From the NCBI RefSeq assembly GCF_901709675.1, contig NC_051098.1, positions 9,797,000 through 9,860,999 of the forward strand: 64,000 nt of DNA, read 5' to 3'. This DNA comes from Syngnathus acus (lineage: Eukaryota; Chordata; Actinopteri; Syngnathiformes; Syngnathidae). Made by a program: the position numbers and the translations under genes. This document shows, piece by piece, positions 51,637-64,000 of this stretch. The stretch's first letter is position 1; each line of letters opens with the position of its first letter. The notes beneath the pieces are model-generated. The model was not told the DNA's origin, made no database searches, and saw only the letters and a program-made list of their open reading frames with translations.

Positions 51637-51657
51637 CCTTCCCCAACGGTACTCCAT
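51637..51657 (-). CDS. myo1c: Nuclear myosin I (NM1)-type first exon of myo1c
   Basis: On the minus strand ATG opens MEYRWGR and runs into a strong GTAAGT donor in phase 0, which fits the common exon at 48029. The product would begin [20 protein letters not shown], aligning with the start of mammalian nuclear myosin I (MRYRASALGSDGVRVTMES). The full product would be 1041 residues, near human NM1. The basic cluster ARRRAKRRR in the second IQ region, matching the known nuclear-localisation region, is kept in exon 23. The first exon lies 3.6 kb upstream. The ATG context is weak (T at -3). Confidence 0.65.
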
Positions 51658-52442
51658 AAATACTTGAATCTTTACTTGTTATTACGTTTGTATTCCAGCT
51701 AGCTGACAAGCCATTCCAAAGCCGACTAGTTGTTTTCAGGCAGAGGGGAAAGTGAGCTGGGAGGGAGTTTAGCTTAAAGACGAGCAAACATAAAGTAACT
51801 ATTGAGTTTAAGTCAGGTGGCCAACAGGAAGTTATGACAACTGTGTCAGGAATCTCTCAGTGTATTGTCCTATCCTGAGAAATTGCATGGAAATCCATCT
51901 TCCACACACGTAATGCCGTCTTGTTTGGAAAAGTGATCCTTGCAGAAGGCATGTGAATTGTGGCTGAGAGTGAATGTCAGCGTAAATGAATGGAAGATGG
52001 CACTTAAAAAAAGTCTTGACACATCAACACACTTTTTTCATTAACATACTTGCTTCCACTCTCGGTGAAAGCAAAAGAATGTTGCCTGGCCACACAACGC
52101 CACCACGCGATCGCCTCGCCCTTGTGGGCGTTGCGACATAATGTGATGAAAACACGCCTTCTCAATAGAACACATGGAAATGAAACATCTTGATAATTCC
52201 GGTTGGAGTTACAGAGAGTAGAATTGAGATGAAGAGATAGAGACGTGATGGTGTGTTTTTTAACTTCTCTCCTCCTTTCTCACCTGACATACAAGTTCAA
52301 GAGCATCCATTACTGTACTTACATGAGTGAAAGTCATCCCAACTAAAAAAGCCACTTCCCATTCAGCTTCCTCTTCCAAACAATGAACTCCATCCTCTGA
52401 AGTCTGACCATTGTACATTTCATCTGCATATATGCAACTTAC

Positions 52443-52710
52443 CTTCAGGCCTTTCAAAAGCAAATTCCATAGTCAAGTCACCAAAAAAAAATCCCCAAAC
52501 TTCCGCTTTAAAAGGCAGAATCACATCTTTTGTTCAACAGAAACCTTACCAAAGGTCTGTATTTCATTGTTCCTGTTCTTGAGCGATCTGGACGGACTTC
52601 CGGGCTGCACCAATCTGGCAGTCCAGCTGTAAGCGTCTGAGCTTCAGCAATGCGTCACCGCCACTATTCAGCGCAGTTTGTTTTTAGAAGTAGTCCCCTC
52701 CGTCCTGAGA
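52443..52710 (-). promoter_or_regulatory. Possible distal 5' UTR exon and promoter of myo1c
   Basis: A strong donor, CTGAAG|GTAAGT, ends at 52443. It is preceded by a short ATG frame (MEFAFERPE, 52443-52470) whose phase does not fit the common coding exon. About 150 bp upstream the sequence becomes CpG-containing, with a CCCGGAAGTCC ETS-like site near 52597-52607. This could be a non-coding first exon for the short isoform. It is weakly supported. Confidence 0.25.
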
Positions 52711-53055
52711 ACCAGCTGCCATTGCTTCTCCGCTTACTGCTTCGGATACACACCGCTCACGCCGTCTCGCTGCTCACTTATTCACTCATTTTCCTTTCCT
52801 TTCCCTCCCTCCCTCCCTCCAGAGGAAATAGTCGCTGTGTTGGGTGACATACAACGCCACTCCACTCCCTCAGTTCCCCCAGTTTGCTTAATATTCACCC
52901 CCCCCCTCCCTCAACTTGGCCTTTATGCGCAAAGATTGAAAACTTTCCATCATTTCTTGAATGTTCTTTCTCTATCATCTTTCTCTATCATCTAGTAAAA
53001 TGAAGGACATCCAAGATTATTAGGCATATCATTAAAGGGAGTGGAATTTGTCTAG

Positions 53056-53078
53056 ACACACACACACACACACACACA
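53056..53078. repeat. (AC)n microsatellite
   Basis: An uninterrupted AC run in the spacer upstream of myo1c. Confidence 0.95.
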
Positions 53079-53205
53079 TGCATCAAAGGCCTCTCAGTGT
53101 GTAATGCATCTGCTTGTTAACACTAATAACAACTGATATTTTACAGCCAGTGAGCATGGTGTTTCAGAAAAAATGGAGGAACACAATATTACATATTGAC
53201 CAACA

Positions 53206-53208
<3 letters not shown>

Positions 53209-53246
<38 letters not shown>
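53209..53246. repeat. (AC)n microsatellite
   Basis: A second, longer AC run about 130 bp after the first. Confidence 0.95.
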
Positions 53247-53247
<1 letters not shown>

Positions 53248-53799
53248 ATAGAAGTTCAGGTGATGAAGCACATACACAGCTCGATGCAGAAATTGACAGG
53301 TGTCATTCAATAGCTTGGTGATGACCTACTAACTCCATGTGGGAAAATGCAATTAATTCTGCCTTTGCATGGACCAATATACATTCCTCAGTTTGTAAGC
53401 CGCTATTTTTAGACTCAGTCCTCTGCTAAACATATAGCCTACTAGCTCTGCCCTTCTTATTCCTCAATTGAAATACTGATATAATACGCAGCGGCTCGTC
53501 CCTAAAGACAATTTCATGCCATTTTTCACAAATGACTGTTTGGACTCATTATCAAGATTTAGAGATACAATCCACTTTCTAGTTGAATTGCTTTTTTCCC
53601 TTTTTAATGCAAAGGAAAAAAAAACAATGACTTAAATGAAGTATGCTTTCGTGTTATGAAGCTACATCACTGAAAGTAGTCGTGTAAAAAAGTGAGACAC
53701 TGTCACTAGATGAATAAAGCATCCGTAGTGTACTTCCGAGTCCAACTGGAGCGTAGCACAGAACAGAACGCTCTTGAAAGTGTCAAGGGATACGTTAAT

Positions 53800-53943
53800 C
53801 ATAACTGCTACAACCCTCCTTCGACGTTAATCAGTGTCAATATGTGACTAAATGCTTTTGAAATGTATCCTGTATGTTGAAATTCCTTGTTTGGCACGCT
53901 CAAACATGGCGAATAAAAACTCTTGAATCTTGAATCTTGAATC
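53800..53943 (+). mobile_element. LINE-like 3' tail ending in TTGAATC tandem units
   Basis: The segment ends GAATAAAAACTCTTGAATCT with three TTGAATC units in tandem (53923-53943), a tail pattern seen in CR1/Rex-type fish LINEs. The body upstream is too degraded to classify. Confidence 0.4.
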
Positions 53944-56770
53944 AACGGCCGAATTTGCCATGTTTTAAATCATTCATCTCATGTTGTCTGTGTCTTAGGT
54001 GGTGTTTTTGCTTCTAGGTCGCACACAGAACAACCTCGTGTCTATTTTATTTGCTTAATTAATTGCACTCCTTTGCTTTCAAGTAGATGAAAAATTACTT
54101 GCAAAAACGCAATGAAGACAATTCATTGTTGAAAACTGCTGAATGCCGCAATTTCAAAGGTCTGTCAAATGGCAACAGGAAAGACAGATTTTAATAGGCC
54201 TCATTAGGAATGACTTCCTGGGGATCTAAGCGAATAGGCTTGTAAATATAATTCAACCAGTACTGTACTGGTTAATGCTGTCAGTAGCTCAGTAAGGCTC
54301 ACCTGTCTTTAGTTTAGCTTCCTAATTCCGTAAGACAAAAATAGTGATGATGAGTTTAAAATGGAAATGCTGCTACAGGAAAAAAAGGTTCAAATTTAAT
54401 AATATTTAACAAAACCTGTTCACTGTATTATAGATACGGACAAATACAAAGTACTGCAGGTGTAACATTCATATTTACGCACATACTAAAATGAACACCC
54501 TTTGCTTTCGACACTACCCTCTTGTGGCCGACTGATGAATGAGGACATAAAAGATTTTGCTGACACAGACAGAGCCAGACAGAGACGTGCCTGAAATTTA
54601 CATTTTTGTGTCCAGAAGGAGCTAAGAAAAACATACTTTGAACCCGGCTTGACTACCTCTGAGTGAGAGAGTGAACTCTGCACACCTCAACCACTCTGTC
54701 GAGTTCTCTGTCCCCACTCCCAGTATAATCAGAGCCTCCGCAGCAGGAATCCGAGTAATGTTTTCCAGACTCATGCTTGCTCTCTCAGCATAGTTGTAGA
54801 CACAGTGGACAGACAGCAGGGAACCGGCAAAGATACAAGTTGAGATAGGCGATTCCCCAGCTGTACAACACATATCTAGTTAACCCCAAACATTTACAGA
54901 TGACATCAATTTCCCACCCCTTAACACAAAGCAAAGTGTGTGTCTGCATGTGCATGTGTGTTTGTGTTCTACAGGCTAAAAGTTAAGGTTCCATATTTGT
55001 GCTGAGTTGGAGGAGGCGGAGCTTGACCACCAATATCTTGCTCAGCTGTCAGACTGGTTAACCCTTCCTTCTCCACTTTCTGGAGCCTTTGGCTTCACAA
55101 GTGACTGTGCACTGGAAATGTCGCAAGCATGAGTTTCTGAGGGAGCGGTAGATATGACAAAGAGGAAGGGCCTAAATGTAGAGTTTTATTTATATGCAGC
55201 AGATAAAAAATAAGAATGCCTTGTGAGAATAGAGTAGAAGTTGAATTAAATGACACGAAATATCTTAATACAGGTCACAGTTCGTCACAATAAGATGACT
55301 GACATTGATCCCTTTTTGTTTGGGATGAATTCTCGGATGACACACACCCACACACCAGCGCGAATTTGTACTTTTTTTTTTCCTTCAAAAAGTATATTGT
55401 GATAAACGATGTGATTCCGAGTTAAGCCACAACAATGATATCCATTGCATTCAGTGAATTATATTCACAAAGCGTGACATGAATTAAATGCAATGATATC
55501 CGGAAAACATTGCTCATTGATAGCACACATGTAGAAATGATTTATCAAAAAATAAATGCATCCTGGTTCCTGACTGTGTTTTATGGCTCAAAGTAGGTCG
55601 TGTTTCTGCCTCCTCCCATATGTGCTTGGCTTGATCTTTTAACAACTTTGAAGCAATAAATGATTGACTTTGAGAGGCACCATAGAAACAATACAAATCT
55701 TGTTTTATTTGATCGGTTCTATTGCTTTTAAGAGGACAGTCTTAACCTTATAGTCAGATCGAATGCTGCTTGAATGGTTCATATTTGAGGATCCCTACAA
55801 CATGTTAAGTCGAGTAAATTCTTCAAACTTGCTTCCTTGCAAAAAGAACATTTTGCATAAAATCTCGTGCGCTAACAAAAAACGTTTTATTTTTTTTAAA
55901 AAACACCTTACTCTGCACAATGTTTACAGGACCTTCCCATACTAGCTATAATACATCCGTGATGAACCGGAAGAGGGTAAACCACTGCACCCCCGACGGA
56001 CATGAGCCTATTGGTTCCTTATTTGGCTCAAGCTCTTGAAGAAAACATGGAATTAATTATTACATTTAGACTGAGGGGAGGACAAAACCTAAAACCTCAC
56101 TGATCACTTAGAGGGAAGTGACCTTGACTCTGTGGGAAAATCTTAAATGAAAACGTTCTCCTGCTGCGCTCTCTCACTCTCCGTCTTTCTGCTGCTGCGC
56201 CCTTCTTCGTAAATTATTTTTTTCCTGTCTCACTTCCTCTGGCAAAGTTTCTTCAGAGTAATCTTGAAAATGTGGACACTTACTTCCCATTTTTCATTGT
56301 CCAAAAAATCAAGAGGTTTTGGTTTAGAAATGCTTCTTCATGCATCATCATGCATCACGCCACACCAATTTCGTATATCAGGCTTAGACTAGGAGTGTAG
56401 AGTTAACCTCCAAGAACCTTCACCATCATGACAACATCATTGTCAGAAGCTTGAGACATCTTGAATACATAATGCATCTTGCAATATTGTGGCACCAAAT
56501 AACTGAGTAGAAAAAACACATCCCCACCCATCTCTATTACATTGTGCGCAATAATCACTTTGCGCCTCTATAAAGCCCTTTTCCCAGTGGAAAGAATTAC
56601 TCTATATCTGGCCAAAAATAATATGGCTGGACAGCTGAGTGATGCTAAAATGACACACCTAGTGTCAGAGATCATAATTTGGTGTGTGCGTGCATGCATG
56701 TCCTTACAGACTGAGTAAGTGCTTGATGAAACATGCTAGCTAAAAATGCTACAGTCATAGTAACCTATCC

Positions 56771-56840
56771 CAGGGCTGCAACTAACAATTATTTTAATCA
56801 ATTAATCTGTCAAAAATGTTCTCGGTGAATCAGATAAAAG
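56771..56840 (+). mobile_element. hAT-like element remnant (GGGCTGCAACTAA family)
   Basis: CAGGGCTGCAACTAACAATT followed by ATTTTAATCAATTAATCTGT is the same family as the remnants in myo1c intron 24. Only one end is visible. Confidence 0.5.
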
Positions 56841-58558
56841 CGTTATTTATATTATTCAAAATCAGGACATCACTGTATTTTAAATTTACACTGCAGAAAA
56901 TTCACAAACAAAATTAATTACTTGTTATTTTATTATCTTGGTTCTATTTTATTATCACAAGTCTTGCAACATACTGAACTAAACTAGGACATCCGGTATT
57001 ATGTTTCGTGCCATATCATGTGAAAATGTGTGTTGGCATGACAAAATTCACTGAATCATATTAATAGACTCAAAGATACATTTACACAAATTGCTTGCCT
57101 TTTCTTCTAACTTGTAAAACTGTCAAGTGAGATACGTGAGAGAAGCCAGTGAAAGGAAACTTCGGCATGAACCCCATGGCTGCAAATGAAAGCGTATAGA
57201 CATCTTAAGTGCAACTATTTTTACAAACAACTGTGCATGTCCCTCCAACAAACAAAAGACACTCAACAAAATATTGACATTAGCCAGACAGTCATTCGAT
57301 TACCAGTCTCCCCCACCATCATTAAACTTTCAATCTTTTACGTCTGACAGCAAAATCATTGTTACTTTGTTGTTAAATATAACTCAGACTTGCAATTATA
57401 AGACATGTCTAAAGTGAAAAAAAGAATGTGGTGGCAAGGACTGAAAAAGCAATAACTGAGTAGAAAAAAAAAAAGTCATAAATGGCAGTGCGGTGCGGTT
57501 GTGATGTCAGAGTGAAAGAATGCAAGCCGTGTGGGCTGAGTGAGGAAAGTAAGACAGAAATGGTGAAGAGCAAATCAGGAAAGAGAATGCAAGGTAGGAA
57601 ATTAGAGACTGATGGATAACAGAGTCCAGACAAGCAGGAATTTGAAAATGAAAATTGGCTGTGCGTGTCAGAGTTCTGAAATAATCACCAATTTGACAAC
57701 TTAAAGCAATTCTGGCACAAATATAAATTTACACAAGGGATTTTCCCCCAAGTCAAACCGCTCATGTTTAATAGGCCTCCCTCCCACATATGGCAAAGTG
57801 GATCACCAGTGTTGGTAGAGTAGTAAGTGGCATGTTTCCACACTTCGAGAGCTAAGCACAGACACAACACTAGCAAGTCTGAAATTAAATTAAGGGAGAC
57901 TGGACGACACTTACACTCACTTTTCCGCTGGGGCAGCAGTTTGGTCATGCATGGTATTTCCTCTAACGACACAGAAAAACATATCTCTAGGCTAAATTGA
58001 GTGTTCTGAATCTTCCAGGCATGTCTGTCTGGATTACAGTAAATGGGTTGTGTGTCAATCCCTAACTCTGTCTCGGGTTTTTCTTGCTCTGACTGAGTCA
58101 TTTAAAAAACTGAAACTGACTTTTCTTCAAGGTAAAACCCTTTTTTTAAATGAAATGTTCGCTTGGCATCATACCGAAAGATAAAATTCACCTGTGTTGA
58201 TGCTGACTGCTGCCACTTTACATGGCACTATACGGAAACCGCTTTTTAGTCGTCAAGTACTGTAAGGGACTTTTTCTAAGTTTCCAAGTGTGCCCACAAA
58301 ATGCTTTGTGTATATTGTAAACGACTGCTGCTAACTCGTTGTCATTGTCAGGACTCAGGGCTCAAAATGACAAGAAACTAAGGCTGCAATATTATATCAC
58401 AGTATCCGCTTTGCTGCAGTGGTCAATTTCTTTTTCCTCCTCAAAAAGTATTTCCAGTGCACATCCGCCTCAGGCAAAGAATTGCATCAGAACCTCAAAC
58501 CAGAGATGGGGGACTCAGGTCGTATGACTTGACTCAAGTTAACATTTTTAGGACGTCA

Positions 58559-58560
<2 letters not shown>

Positions 58561-58589
<29 letters not shown>
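58561..58589. repeat. (ATT)n microsatellite
   Basis: Nine or so ATT units in the gene-free right part of the window. Confidence 0.95.
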
Positions 58590-60065
58590 GGCCACAAAAA
58601 TAAATTACTGCCTGGTATATTACCTACGCATGTATTGTTCTTCCTTTAACAAAAGAGTACCAATAATTTTGTCAACACAGTATGTTAGCCCAGCAGCTAA
58701 AAATTTGATAATCTAATAAATGTAATATTTGAATAGAGTCTTCCTTTTTAAGTTGTTTTGTTTCCTCTCAAAAAACTTTCGCCGTCAAAATTAAAGACCT
58801 AGCATAACCTCTGGTTTGTGCTTTAGTTAAGACTCAGTTTAGGTTAGTTTAAAAATATAGATTATGTGTTATATTATAAAAGATACTGGAGATTTGAAAA
58901 ACCCACAGGCACAGAGAAAGGGGAAAATACACACACACAAACAGGCTTAACCAGTCATAGGGCAGGTGGCAACTTGTTCAGAAAGAACTCAAAACATAGA
59001 ACATTTCAACTAATTCATTCCCAATGACAAGTATTACACCATCCATGCAACCAAGATTCCCCTGCCTCATCATTATTGTTTTCCAACTGTCCTGTTCCTT
59101 TACACGGTCCTCTTTTGTCTCCATCTTAATCATTGGCATATTATTCTGCCCCACCACTCACTCGCCCTCCCTTATGGGACAAACAACTTCTTGGTTTATA
59201 TATGGTGAAGAAACAAAGCTGCTTGCCTGCCGGAAACACAGCTCTGATATATAAAAAAATCATAATAATAAAAAACAAGTGGACCTTACAGACCAATTAG
59301 CAGCACCAATAATAACTAACCACTTTTTCAACGAGGTAATATTTCTCAAATTCAATGTATTGTGTCTTGCTTAAAGAAAAATGTGCTCTATATAATTTCT
59401 AAATGTGCTCATATTCAGGTAAGAGTACAAGATCCTTATCTCACTTGCATTTGGTGCAAAAAAATAAGACACAGTTGCAATGAACAGCACAAACGAGTAC
59501 AGTATGTGTGCTGATGTTATCATTTCCTGTACAGCTCATTCAGATGTTCCAAGTAAGCCTTGTTTACAGCACCCCAAACAACCCTGGTAATCCCTGCACT
59601 CACTGGACTGTTCGGTGAGGAATCCAAACTCTGCCTACACAAGGGCCACCTGTCTGGGTGATGGACCCATGGACCCATTTGAGCCATGTAGTATACTCAT
59701 GATAAGGTTCAATGATGACTGATCAACGTAAGTGGATAAAACTCAAAATATTGGCCATTACATTTTATAAAAAGCAAGAAGGTGGATTTCATTGTAATTA
59801 ATGATGAAATTTGCACTGGCCCAGTTGGACCAGCATCAGTGAACTTGCAGTGACCGACAGGGTCCAGCAACAGTGAGTAAAAAAAATAGAGCAAAAGCAA
59901 TCAATATTGCTGCACCAATAGCGTATCTTTTGATGGAGGCAGTGTGACTGTATGGACCTCCATCACTGGAAAAACAAAACTCAAAGAAGACAATTTTGAT
60001 GTGGAAAGAAGTCAAAAATGATGTGAGTGGCAATTCCGCATGTTTACATTTCACATTTTGCATTT

Positions 60066-60195
60066 CCCCTTGGGTTGGTGTCAGGAAGGGCATCCGACTG
60101 TAAAAAGTTTTGCTCCAAAAATATTCTCAGCCATATCGAGAACCCAGTCCAACCCAGCGGCGCCTGGAAAGCGGACTTTAAACCGATGATGATGC
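60066..60195 (+). mobile_element. Degraded fish interspersed repeat (GGTTGGTGTCAGGAAGGGC type)
   Basis: The segment GGTTGGTGTCAGGAAGGGCA through AAAGCGGACTTTAAACCGAT and GATGATG resembles a common fish/reptile LINE-derived repeat with a (GAT)n tail. It is shortened and mutated. Confidence 0.5.
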
Positions 60196-60734
60196 AAAGG
60201 GATTGAAAAGTTTTACATGTGCAAATATAACCAGTTATGCTGCTCATCCTCCAAGTTCATGTTCCTTACAAATGGGCCAACAAAAATATGCTTTTCAATT
60301 GTATGTTTTGGCATTGGCACAACACAGACAGAAGCATCAGAACCGTTTTTATAGTTAGAAGTAAAAATTAAACTTGTCGACAGATTTATTATGGTGTTAA
60401 TAGGCTATGAGCGGTAGGTGTCTGACTGCATTTCAAATTCTATCACACTTGTCATCGTTTAGGTGGGTGGGGTTGTGGGAGTCTGTTTGGATTATAGCTT
60501 TGAATATTTATTTTTGTTAGAGAGGTATGCAGATACCGAAGATCCTAACTTTTTGGAGGACAACTGCAAATTTCATGTTCCACCATGGAGAAATGAATCC
60601 TGTCCAAAAGTATCAAGCATGAAATGAAGATATTTCTTATTGTCAACAGACTTGTTCCAATCTGTGACCAATGTGGAGTAGTGGAAACGATTACAGACAT
60701 TGTAACATTAGGTCACGACTAGGCCAACCCTCAT

Positions 60735-60920
60735 TAGTGATGATCGGCAAATGAAGCTTCAAGATGATTCATGAACCCGTTGTTGTGTTTACTTTTACCG
60801 TAGAGCTGAAAGCCCACCGACAAGCCATTTTTTAAAACCCTCCCTTTAAACCAACATTGCCATCTAGAGTAGCCAAAGAATACGACAACTGGTTCATGAA
60901 GCTTCATTTTCCCATCACTA
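60735..60920. mobile_element. hAT-type MITE, second copy
   Basis: Ends TAGTGATGATCGGCAAATGA and, inverted, TAGTGATGGGAAAATGAAGC match the copy in myo1c intron 8. No target-site duplication is visible, so the copy is old or its ends have changed. Confidence 0.7.
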
Positions 60921-61980
60921 TTAATTAGGTCACAGTGAAACCTGACCTAATTACCTTTGAAAATGTGTGTCCCAAAGTGAAACTTGCCAAATCCGAGGCC
61001 ACAGCCTGGAAGCTAACCTGCCCTCGCCAACCTTTGACACCAATAAGCAGATAAAGACCAGCTGAAGGTCAAAGTCTAGTTTCTCCCAGTCATGCTTATC
61101 TTATTCATCAGTTGTATTTATTTTCTTTTTAAACAGGCATGTTTCCTTTTTCCGTTTGTTTTTTTAGTTCAACACCGCCTGGTCTTTTCAGTCTTTCTCT
61201 CGCCATATCCAAGGCCACACCTGTTCAAATTGTTCTGACATTATCAAAGGTCCACAGAAAGTCTGAGTTAAAGGTTAACAAAAAGATACGCAGTGAAAAA
61301 AGAAGCCCTTGCAATCTTAATAAGAGCACTGACTTCGTTTGTCGCTGTAGCCAATGCGATAAAAGTCATTTGGATGGGCACGGCATGGATGTCGGAAAAG
61401 GATCTAAAAATCATTTTTTTTATTTTTTTAATTTACCTCGTTCTTAAGTAGCAAATGCTTTATAAAGAAGTCTTCAGAGTTACGTGTGTAAGGTGCAATT
61501 AATACTTGTGAACACATAACACCTGAGTGAATGATTGACAAGCATGCTAACAAAGCATTAGGTAATGGGAAAAAAAAAACTTGTGACTTATTTCCATTGC
61601 TAATTACAATAGTCCTTGAAAAGGTGATGCCTGTCCTTTCAGCAGACTTTAGTCATTGTAGAAGAAAAATTAACTCCTTAAGTGTGCACTTTGCGGTTTT
61701 ATAGCTGTGGAAAAAAATTTGCTGAATCGGCAATCTATGTCCCCAAATAACGGCCATTGATGCACTTTCTGAAATATTAATCAGATGTGATCACCACTTC
61801 ACAAAACCTGAAATAGATAGCTTTATTTTTCCACATCAGACAAAATAAGCGTTGACCCAAGGTGGCTGTAGTTGCGTTTTACTATGACATCTAACATGTG
61901 GACACGTCATGGAAGCTGTCATTCATACGGCACATGGTCGCTATCTGTAAAGCTGAATTTGCAGTGTTTGCAGGGGAATT

Positions 61981-62096
61981 GCTGAAAGCCCACCGACTTG
62001 CCATTTCTTAAAACCCTCACTTTAAATCAACATTGCCATCTCAAGGAGCCAAAGAATACAACAACTGTTTCATGAAGCTTCATTTTCCCATCACTA
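61981..62096. mobile_element. hAT-type MITE, third copy, one end missing
   Basis: The sequence from GCTGAAAGCCCACCGACTTG to the end CATTTTCCCATCACTA matches the right half of the 60735 copy. The left terminal repeat is absent. Confidence 0.7.
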
Positions 62097-64000
62097 GTAA
62101 CCACAAATGTCTTCTAAAGGCCTCCCATCTAACAAACTCAGTTCACAAGTTTAATTCCATACATTTTGAACATGAGAGACATTTGACGATATCCACACAT
62201 TTCTGCTTGAGTAGGAAAGTCCACCATTCTTTCAGCCAAAGCAACCACTTGATTCTGTGTTCTATCAACACACTGAGGTTTTGGTGTCTTATTGCAGAGG
62301 GTTGTTGAGTGTGTCAACACTCAACAGCACCGACAGCAAGGCTAAAAAGGAAGGCTACATAAAATTAATTGCAGGTACGACTAGAGTAGCAAAGATCAGC
62401 ATAATATAACTGTACTTATGCAAGAGCGGCACACAACAGACTCTTTGGAGAGGCAAAATAAATGATTACTTTATGCTACATTTAGCAAGCTAATAATAGG
62501 AGTATAGAAACATTTATGAAGTTCAATTCCAGATGACAACAACCCAATTTAAGAGTCGTCTCTTTAACAAACTGAAGACTAAAGATAGCAAAAATAGAAA
62601 AGCAGACTGTGCATGTACAAAAATGGCAATGAGGATGATTTGGCTCATTTGTAGGGTGGTTTCCAATCCCACAGCCGTTAGCGCTGCCATAGTGGCTACT
62701 CCCAACATTTACTCCCAGCAGGGCAGGGTTCACTGTAGCACAGCGCTAGCTTTGAGATGTGGGAAAGAACTGAGTCGCTTGCTACTGCTCCACAAACTTA
62801 CTATGTATTCTCTCTGAGGCTGACTCGCACACAAACACAACCAAAAGCACCCACACACACGCATAGACTGTCACACGCGCACACACACCCACACAAGTGA
62901 CTGAAGCACATTCAATCTTTTGTCTGGCTTGTCATTTTATTCCCACATTTCAGTGGACCCCTCTCTTGTCTGCATTGTCATGTTGCTATGTCATTCAAAC
63001 AATTTGATATTTTTGCCTGTTTCCGCTTACAAACTCGCCTAAAGCAAGAGCGAATTTCCACTTGAGGTAATGCAATCAAACTTTCCATATGGAGTGGAAA
63101 CTGGCATACTTATTTAAAATGCCATGAGCATGTATCATGTTTAGACGACTGTTAACATTCTTATCGGTCGTATTTATGGCTTAGTCTTCTTTGATATCTG
63201 TTTTCTGTTATCAGAGGAAAAGTCCATCTCAGTGCTAGAGTTCATTCATACAGCTGTTGCAGATGGCAAAGTTAGCGCCGGTGGTTAATTTCCGACTTGC
63301 GTAAAAGGAAGGGAACTCGGTCCAAAAAAAATAAAAATATGCACAACAGTCACGTTCAAGTTTGGCAAAGCAAAACATTTGATTAAAAATTAAAATTGAC
63401 AATAATTGAACTGCAACATCGTTGAACTGTTCTTGTGTTTAGTGAGCAAAAGATTAGAAAGCTTACTTTCTAGGGGGGGGGGGGGGTTTCCACATTTATG
63501 TTGGGTACTGTACACTCGTCCCTATTCTCTCGAGTGTCATAAACAACAGCTCCATCCAGCTCATTCCCACACCCACTCGCAATTATCCTCCTGACAATCA
63601 CACCACACATTGGAACTACCAAAGCTGTTATACAATTCAGAATTTGACCAATATCTTCAGGAAAAATCTCTAAGGTTGCACAAAATGTGGTTACTTGACC
63701 TTTTTCTGACACTTGCAAAAGAAGGAATAACCTTCACAAAAGGAAGAGAAAATTAAAAAAACAAAAAAACAGCATGAATACTCAAAGAATACTTAGGCAA
63801 GCACGAAGTTGGCAAGCAAACGCCATACTCCACTCAAGACTCCGACACAGAACCTCGCGACTAAGGCAATCAATGGAACACTGATATGCTGCATACAGAA
63901 GAAATTATCACTTATCAAATGCTACAAATACGCCAATGTTCAATCTGCTCAATCAGGAAGGGACCAGTTGTGTTTTTTTACAAGATGAGTAAGGGGGATC

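Larger units (their letters stand above)
52711..64000. other. Gene-free right flank
   Basis: No exon of a recognisable family was found in these 11 kb on either strand. What can be seen is microsatellites, a poly-G tract at 63473-63486, CA-rich sequence at 62825-62895, LINE tails and hAT remnants. In human the 5' flank of MYO1C is INPP5K and its 3' flank is CRK, so neither neighbour is where expected. Confidence 0.5.

Noticed and set aside
59836-60093. Minus-strand ORF with a hydrophobic, membrane-like segment after a good acceptor
   Set aside because: No partner exon or family was found. It adjoins a degraded repeat at 60066, and a single hydrophobic stretch is common by chance in AT-rich DNA.
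1-64000. CRISPR arrays, bacterial operons, phage or plasmid genes
   Set aside because: None is present. Repeats are eukaryotic microsatellites and transposon relics, and all genes are intron-split vertebrate genes.

Overview
The window is nuclear DNA from a ray-finned fish, very probably a teleost. All the coding sequence is split into vertebrate-type exons with GT-AG introns. Most introns are short. The spacers carry fish-style microsatellites and hAT/LINE relics. The species cannot be told from the sequence.

Four protein-coding genes were recovered, all on the minus strand and lying head to tail. From left to right they are inpp5k (1-4.4 kb, its 3' part cut off by the window edge), pitpna (6.2-11.8 kb, complete), slc43a2 (15.5-27.4 kb coding, with a probable remote 5' UTR exon near 29.5 kb) and myo1c (33.7-48.7 kb, plus an upstream alternative first exon at 51.6 kb). 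I joined every exon by reading frame and splice phase. The pitpna, slc43a2 and myo1c models are each uninterrupted, at 269, 571 and 1066 residues, close to the human lengths I recall. This is the neighbourhood of human 17p13.3, but there MYO1C lies beside INPP5K at the other end of the block, so the gene order differs.

Three of the genes touch phosphoinositides or membranes: a 5-phosphatase, a PI/PC transfer protein and a myosin that binds PIP2 through its tail. The fourth, slc43a2, is a facilitative neutral amino-acid transporter. They are separately promoted neighbours, not an operon.

The most notable items are these: (1) a 7-codon first exon 3.6 kb upstream of the common myo1c exon that matches the start of the mammalian nuclear myosin I isoform; (2) a second, unrelated 32-codon myo1c first exon, with a 62-bp near-perfect inverted repeat just upstream; (3) an 8-nt microexon in pitpna, preceded by a 17-bp tandem duplication where the branch-point region should be; (4) loss of one tryptophan of the PITP membrane-docking pair.

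From about 52.7 to 64 kb I recognise no gene. That stretch holds microsatellites and transposon remnants.
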